Below, piece after piece: positions 5,797 to 7,884 of a stretch of 7,884 nt of DNA. The stretch spans positions 1 through 7,884 of the forward strand of contig CATLGN010000063.1 of the NCBI GenBank assembly GCA_949935685.1. Direction: 5' to 3'. Each line of letters starts with the position of its first letter. Position 1 is the first letter of the stretch. Under the pieces are notes generated by a model, which did not search any database, was not told the DNA's origin, and saw only the letters and a list, made by a program, of their open reading frames with translations. The position numbers and the translations under genes are program-made. This DNA is from an uncultured Lachnospiraceae bacterium (lineage in GTDB: Bacteria > Bacillota > Clostridia > Lachnospirales > Lachnospiraceae).

Positions 5797-5841
5797 AAAC
5801 ATACCTCTGCATTTTTTGTTATCATATGCAAAGGTATGTTT
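5797..5841 (-). promoter_or_regulatory. 16-bp inverted repeat that covers the ribosome binding site of the split gene
   Basis: On the minus strand AAACATACCTTTGCAT (5826-5841) and ATGCAGAGGTATGTTT (5797-5812) are inverted copies with one mismatch that becomes a G-U pair in RNA; the loop is 13 nt. The AGAGG ribosome binding site is inside the 3' arm and the ATG at 5796 follows the hairpin directly, so a folded transcript would hide the ribosome binding site. It could equally be a DNA operator. It has no T-tract, which argues against a terminator. Confidence 0.6.
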
Positions 5842-5877
5842 GTGTGACACCGAACACAACAGAGCCTCGCAAAATAT

Positions 5878-6684
5878 TCAATCTAAATTTAATTTTTCGT
5901 TCATCATATGCAGTGTAATGCCATACCAGAGAATGCCGAGAAACAGGCTGGAGATGGATACGGAGGGTATGGCATGAATTAAAAAAGTCATGGCATTAAA
6001 GTCCTGATTGCCGAGCATCATTGTCTGTGGCATGATCAAAACGCTGGTGATTGTCTGCACCAGGGAATACAGGCCGATATAACAGAGAATGGAGCCCATA
6101 ACCTTGTGCTGGTGAAATGTCTGCCCCAGTATAATGGCGCAGTAGATCATGAGAATGCCGCTGACCAGTCCGATCAGGTTGGAAATGGAACCGACCAGAA
6201 CAAAGACAGGCAGAGAGACGCCTGTGGACCGGCACAGTTCCATCAGATCATGGAGCAGATTATGCAGAAACAGATCGGGAGTCTCCAGCAGTCTCGACAA
6301 CAGCGGCAGTAGCAGTACGCCGACGCTGGCGAGCAGGATCAGTTCGGTGATCAGCATACATAGACTGTGGATCAGCAGTTTGGAGATGACGAGCTGGCGC
6401 TTTGTCACCGGCAGCGTATGCATCAGGTAGCCTTCATCGGTATAAAGATTCCGGTAGAAGCGGACGGCACAGTAAATCGACATGGCAAACGATACGCTGA
6501 GGATGGTTATATAATACAGCATAAAAATAAGTATGACGATGGATTTTGCGCCTGGGTTCAGTTCATAATCCAATGTGTTGATTGTGAGCAGCCCGAGTAT
6601 CGTGATAATGACGGTGAAAGCATTGATGATGACAAGCACCTTGCGGGTGGCCTGCCATTCATATTTTAATAAATGTTTCAGCAT
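5878..6684 (-). CDS. ABC transporter permease (ABC-2 type), 268 aa
   Basis: This is the membrane subunit partnering the ATPase encoded just upstream. About six hydrophobic membrane segments are visible, near residues 15-37, 47-72, 105-130, 155-187, 193-220 and 236-258. The N-terminus MLKHLLKYEWQATRK is amphipathic and basic, and the cytoplasmic-loop signature RFYRNLYTDEGYLMHTLPVTKRQLVISKLL between segments 2 and 3 is typical of permeases paired with YtrA/YtrB-type genes in clostridia. The ATG at 6684 has GGGAGG upstream and overlaps the ATPase stop in ATGCTGA, so the two are translationally coupled. Substrate is unknown; relatives respond to cell-wall-active peptides in Bacillus (Ytr), and that role here is an inference. 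The protein seems complete. Confidence 0.87.
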   Translation of the reverse strand: MLKHLLKYEWQATRKVLVIINAFTVIITILGLLTINTLDYELNPGAKSIVILIFMLYYITILSVSFAMSIYCAVRFYRNLYTDEGYLMHTLPVTKRQLVISKLLIHSLCMLITELILLASVGVLLLPLLSRLLETPDLFLHNLLHDLMELCRSTGVSLPVFVLVGSISNLIGLVSGILMIYCAIILGQTFHQHKVMGSILCYIGLYSLVQTITSVLIMPQTMMLGNQDFNAMTFLIHAIPSVSISSLFLGILWYGITLHMMNEKLNLD

Positions 6685-7382
6685 GTGAACACCTCCCTGA
6701 AATAAGCGTCTAACGATTTTCCTTTTTCTTCCCGAATCTGCTCGGCAGGCGCGTATAAGAACACGTTGCCGTTGCGGATAAAGATCACATCGTCCAGAAT
6801 ATTTTCAATATCCGTGATCAGATGTGTCGACAGCAGAATGGTGGCGTTTTCATTATAATTGGAAATAATGGTTTTCAGAATATAGTCTCTGGCTGCCGGA
6901 TCGACGCCTGCGATCGGCTCATCCAATATATAAAGCTGTGCGTGCCTGCTCATAACCAAAATGAGCTGTACCTTTTCCCGGGTTCCCTTGGACAGTGTTT
7001 TCAGCCGGGCGTCGGGGCTGATTCCCAGAGAAGCGAGCATACCATATGCCGTTTCCACAGAGAAATCCTCATAAAAATCTGCGAAAAAACCGATCAGTTC
7101 CTGCACCTTCATGGAACTCTGGAGGCAGGTGCGTTCCGGCAGATAGGAGATAACGGCTTTGGTTTCCGGTCCGGGAGTCAGGCCGTTAATGGTCAGTGTG
7201 CCGGAAGTTGGGGTCAGCAGTCCGTTGATCAGTTTGATAAAAGTGGTTTTGCCGCTCCCGTTGGGACCGAGCAGCCCGATAATGCGGCCGCCGGGAATCT
7301 GCAATGTCAGTCCGTTTAGGGCCGGCGCGGCTTTTTTATGATAGCATTTGCACAGGGCATTGGCTTCCAGTAAATAGTTCAT
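6678..7382 (-). CDS. ABC transporter ATP-binding protein (YtrB-like), 234 aa
   Basis: This is the ATPase subunit that would power the neighbouring permease. Walker A is GPNGSGKT (residues 39-46). The signature is LSKGTREK (130-137), the LSKG variant usual in this subgroup in place of LSGGQ. Walker B is LYILDEP with the D-loop AGVDP (150-162), and the H-loop is STHLI (His187). ISYLPE replaces the usual Q-loop glutamine with glutamate, also seen in this subgroup. The start is ATG 7382, preceded by GAGGAGGA (7388-7395 complement) at 5-nt spacing. An ATG at 7397 in the same frame lies upstream of that ribosome binding site and inside the end of the GntR gene, so it is rejected. The GntR stop is one base before this ATG, and the 3' end overlaps the permease start. 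Confidence 0.93.
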   Translation of the reverse strand: MNYLLEANALCKCYHKKAAPALNGLTLQIPGGRIIGLLGPNGSGKTTFIKLINGLLTPTSGTLTINGLTPGPETKAVISYLPERTCLQSSMKVQELIGFFADFYEDFSVETAYGMLASLGISPDARLKTLSKGTREKVQLILVMSRHAQLYILDEPIAGVDPAARDYILKTIISNYNENATILLSTHLITDIENILDDVIFIRNGNVFLYAPAEQIREEKGKSLDAYFREVFTC

Positions 7383-7383
7383 A

Positions 7384-7755
7384 TTAATCCTCCTCACATG
7401 CTGCCTTTAAAAAAGACAGAATTTCCGTTTCTTCGTATCCGAGCTGGCGCATATTCATAAAAAAACGGGTCAGCGCTTCCCGGGCCAGCGTCTGTCTGAT
7501 ACGGCGTATGAATTCCGCGTCTTCCGTGACATAGCGTCCGGCTGTCCGCTGACTGCGGAGCAGGCCGCGCTGTTCCAGCTCTGCCAGAGCCTTCTGCATT
7601 GTGTTGGGATTGACGCCTGCTTCGGCGGCCAGTTCTCTGACGCTGGGTAGCCGATACCCCGGGGGATACTGCCCGGAAACAATCCGCATCTGAATCTGTT
7701 CCAGAAGCTGTGTATATATAGGTCTGTCCGAGTCCAGTTTCCATGCCATAGGCAT
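7384..7755 (-). CDS. GntR-family (YtrA subfamily) transcriptional regulator, 123 aa
   Basis: This is a short GntR regulator with an N-terminal winged helix-turn-helix (about residues 10-77: RPIYTQLLEQIQMRIVSGQY, PPGYRLPSVRELAAEAGVNP, NTMQKALAELEQRGLL, GRYVTED) and only a short helical tail of about 45 residues. This is the layout of YtrA-type repressors, which control the ABC genes lying directly downstream, as here. Start is either ATG 7755 or ATG 7749; relatives typically begin near MxWxxDSDRPIY, favouring 7749. Neither has a usable ribosome binding site: GGAGGAG lies 21 nt upstream and codes for a Gly-Gly of another frame. ATG 7755 overlaps by one base (TAATG) the stop of the truncated upstream gene, so translation may depend on coupling. 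No promoter or operator dyad is visible in the 129 bases to the window edge. Confidence 0.88.
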   Translation of the reverse strand: MPMAWKLDSDRPIYTQLLEQIQMRIVSGQYPPGYRLPSVRELAAEAGVNPNTMQKALAELEQRGLLRSQRTAGRYVTEDAEFIRRIRQTLAREALTRFFMNMRQLGYEETEILSFLKAACEED

Positions 7756-7884
7756 TAGGTTGCAAGTGCGGAAAAAGCTCCTCCACTTGTGCTTTTCATA
7801 CGCTGCTCACGGTTCGTATTCCATGCGGCATACAACCTGGATGGCTCCTGCTTCCGGTATCTGAATCCGGACACTACAGGGCAC
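7755..7884 (-). pseudogene. Truncated Fe-S / FrhB-FdhB-like (coenzyme F420 hydrogenase beta family) gene fragment
   Basis: The minus-strand frame open from the window edge reads CPVVSGFRYRKQEPSRLYAAW followed by NTNREQRMKSTSGGAFSALAT and a TAA at 7755-7757. The leading CPV looks like the end of a ferredoxin cluster motif. The YAAWN...R...STSGGxFSALA stretch is characteristic of the coenzyme F420 hydrogenase/dehydrogenase beta-subunit family (4Fe-4S proteins often found with polysaccharide pyruvyl transferases). Intact members continue for hundreds of residues after SGGxFSALA. Here the frame ends two codons later, exactly where the GntR gene begins, so this is most likely a gene broken by a deletion or rearrangement. 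The call rests on 42 residues from memory of the family; the 5' part is outside the window. Confidence 0.6.

Noticed and set aside
5797..5841. The hairpin as terminator of the ABC operon
   Set aside because: The stem is A/T-rich and followed by only three T; its position over the ribosome binding site fits regulation better.
6822..7319. A 165-codon plus-strand frame opposite the ABC ATPase
   Set aside because: The minus strand has Walker A, signature, Walker B and H-loop; the opposite frame has no family resemblance.
1..7884. tRNA, rRNA, CRISPR array, IS transposase or riboswitch
   Set aside because: No cloverleaf, repeat-spacer array, DDE transposase or recognisable riboswitch core was seen on either strand.

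Overview
The window looks like a spore-forming, low-to-mid GC Bacillota chromosome, most likely a gut clostridium of the Lachnospiraceae type. This rests on strong AAGGAGG ribosome binding sites, a Cof-type HAD phosphatase, a LUD-domain protein with the clostridial C-terminal cysteine cluster, a SpoIID-like/peptidoglycan-binding protein, a YtrA-type GntR/ABC operon, and a large serine recombinase with a zinc ribbon. The taxonomy is an inference from protein style; there is no rRNA or other marker here.

Layout, left to right. (1) The 3' part of a HAD phosphatase gene (+), cut by the window edge, converges on a LUD-domain gene (-) that has its own clear sigma-A promoter. (2) From about 1393 to 5796 there is one minus-strand gene for a 421-residue protein (beta-sandwich N-terminus, SpoIID-like domain, PG_binding_1 domain). 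It is split in two by a 3138-bp insertion (about 1967-5114). The insertion carries, all on the + strand, a secreted protein with two YYxxxNpDV-type repeats and a degenerate CAP domain (own promoter and strong terminator), a 65-residue protein of unknown function, and a 562-residue large serine recombinase. (3) The rest is a minus-strand operon: GntR regulator, ABC ATPase, ABC permease, with overlaps or 1-nt spacing. It reads toward the split gene. (4) At the right edge is a fragment of an iron-sulfur/FrhB-FdhB-like gene that stops one base into the GntR start codon.

The most notable point is the insertion. Its ends share the 10-bp core TTCCGATACC. Removing one core plus the intervening DNA restores an uninterrupted 422-codon frame that reads through the break as TEWYRNQGYDFT. 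The joined element ends form an imperfect palindrome around the core, as expected for an attP site. The layout therefore resembles the intervening elements of sporulation genes (skin in sigK, SP-beta in spsM) in miniature: a recombinase element sitting precisely, and potentially reversibly, in a SpoIID-like cell-wall gene. Whether excision occurs or is developmentally regulated cannot be read from sequence. The recombinase reading frame also crosses the right attachment site, so its last residues differ between integrated and circular forms.
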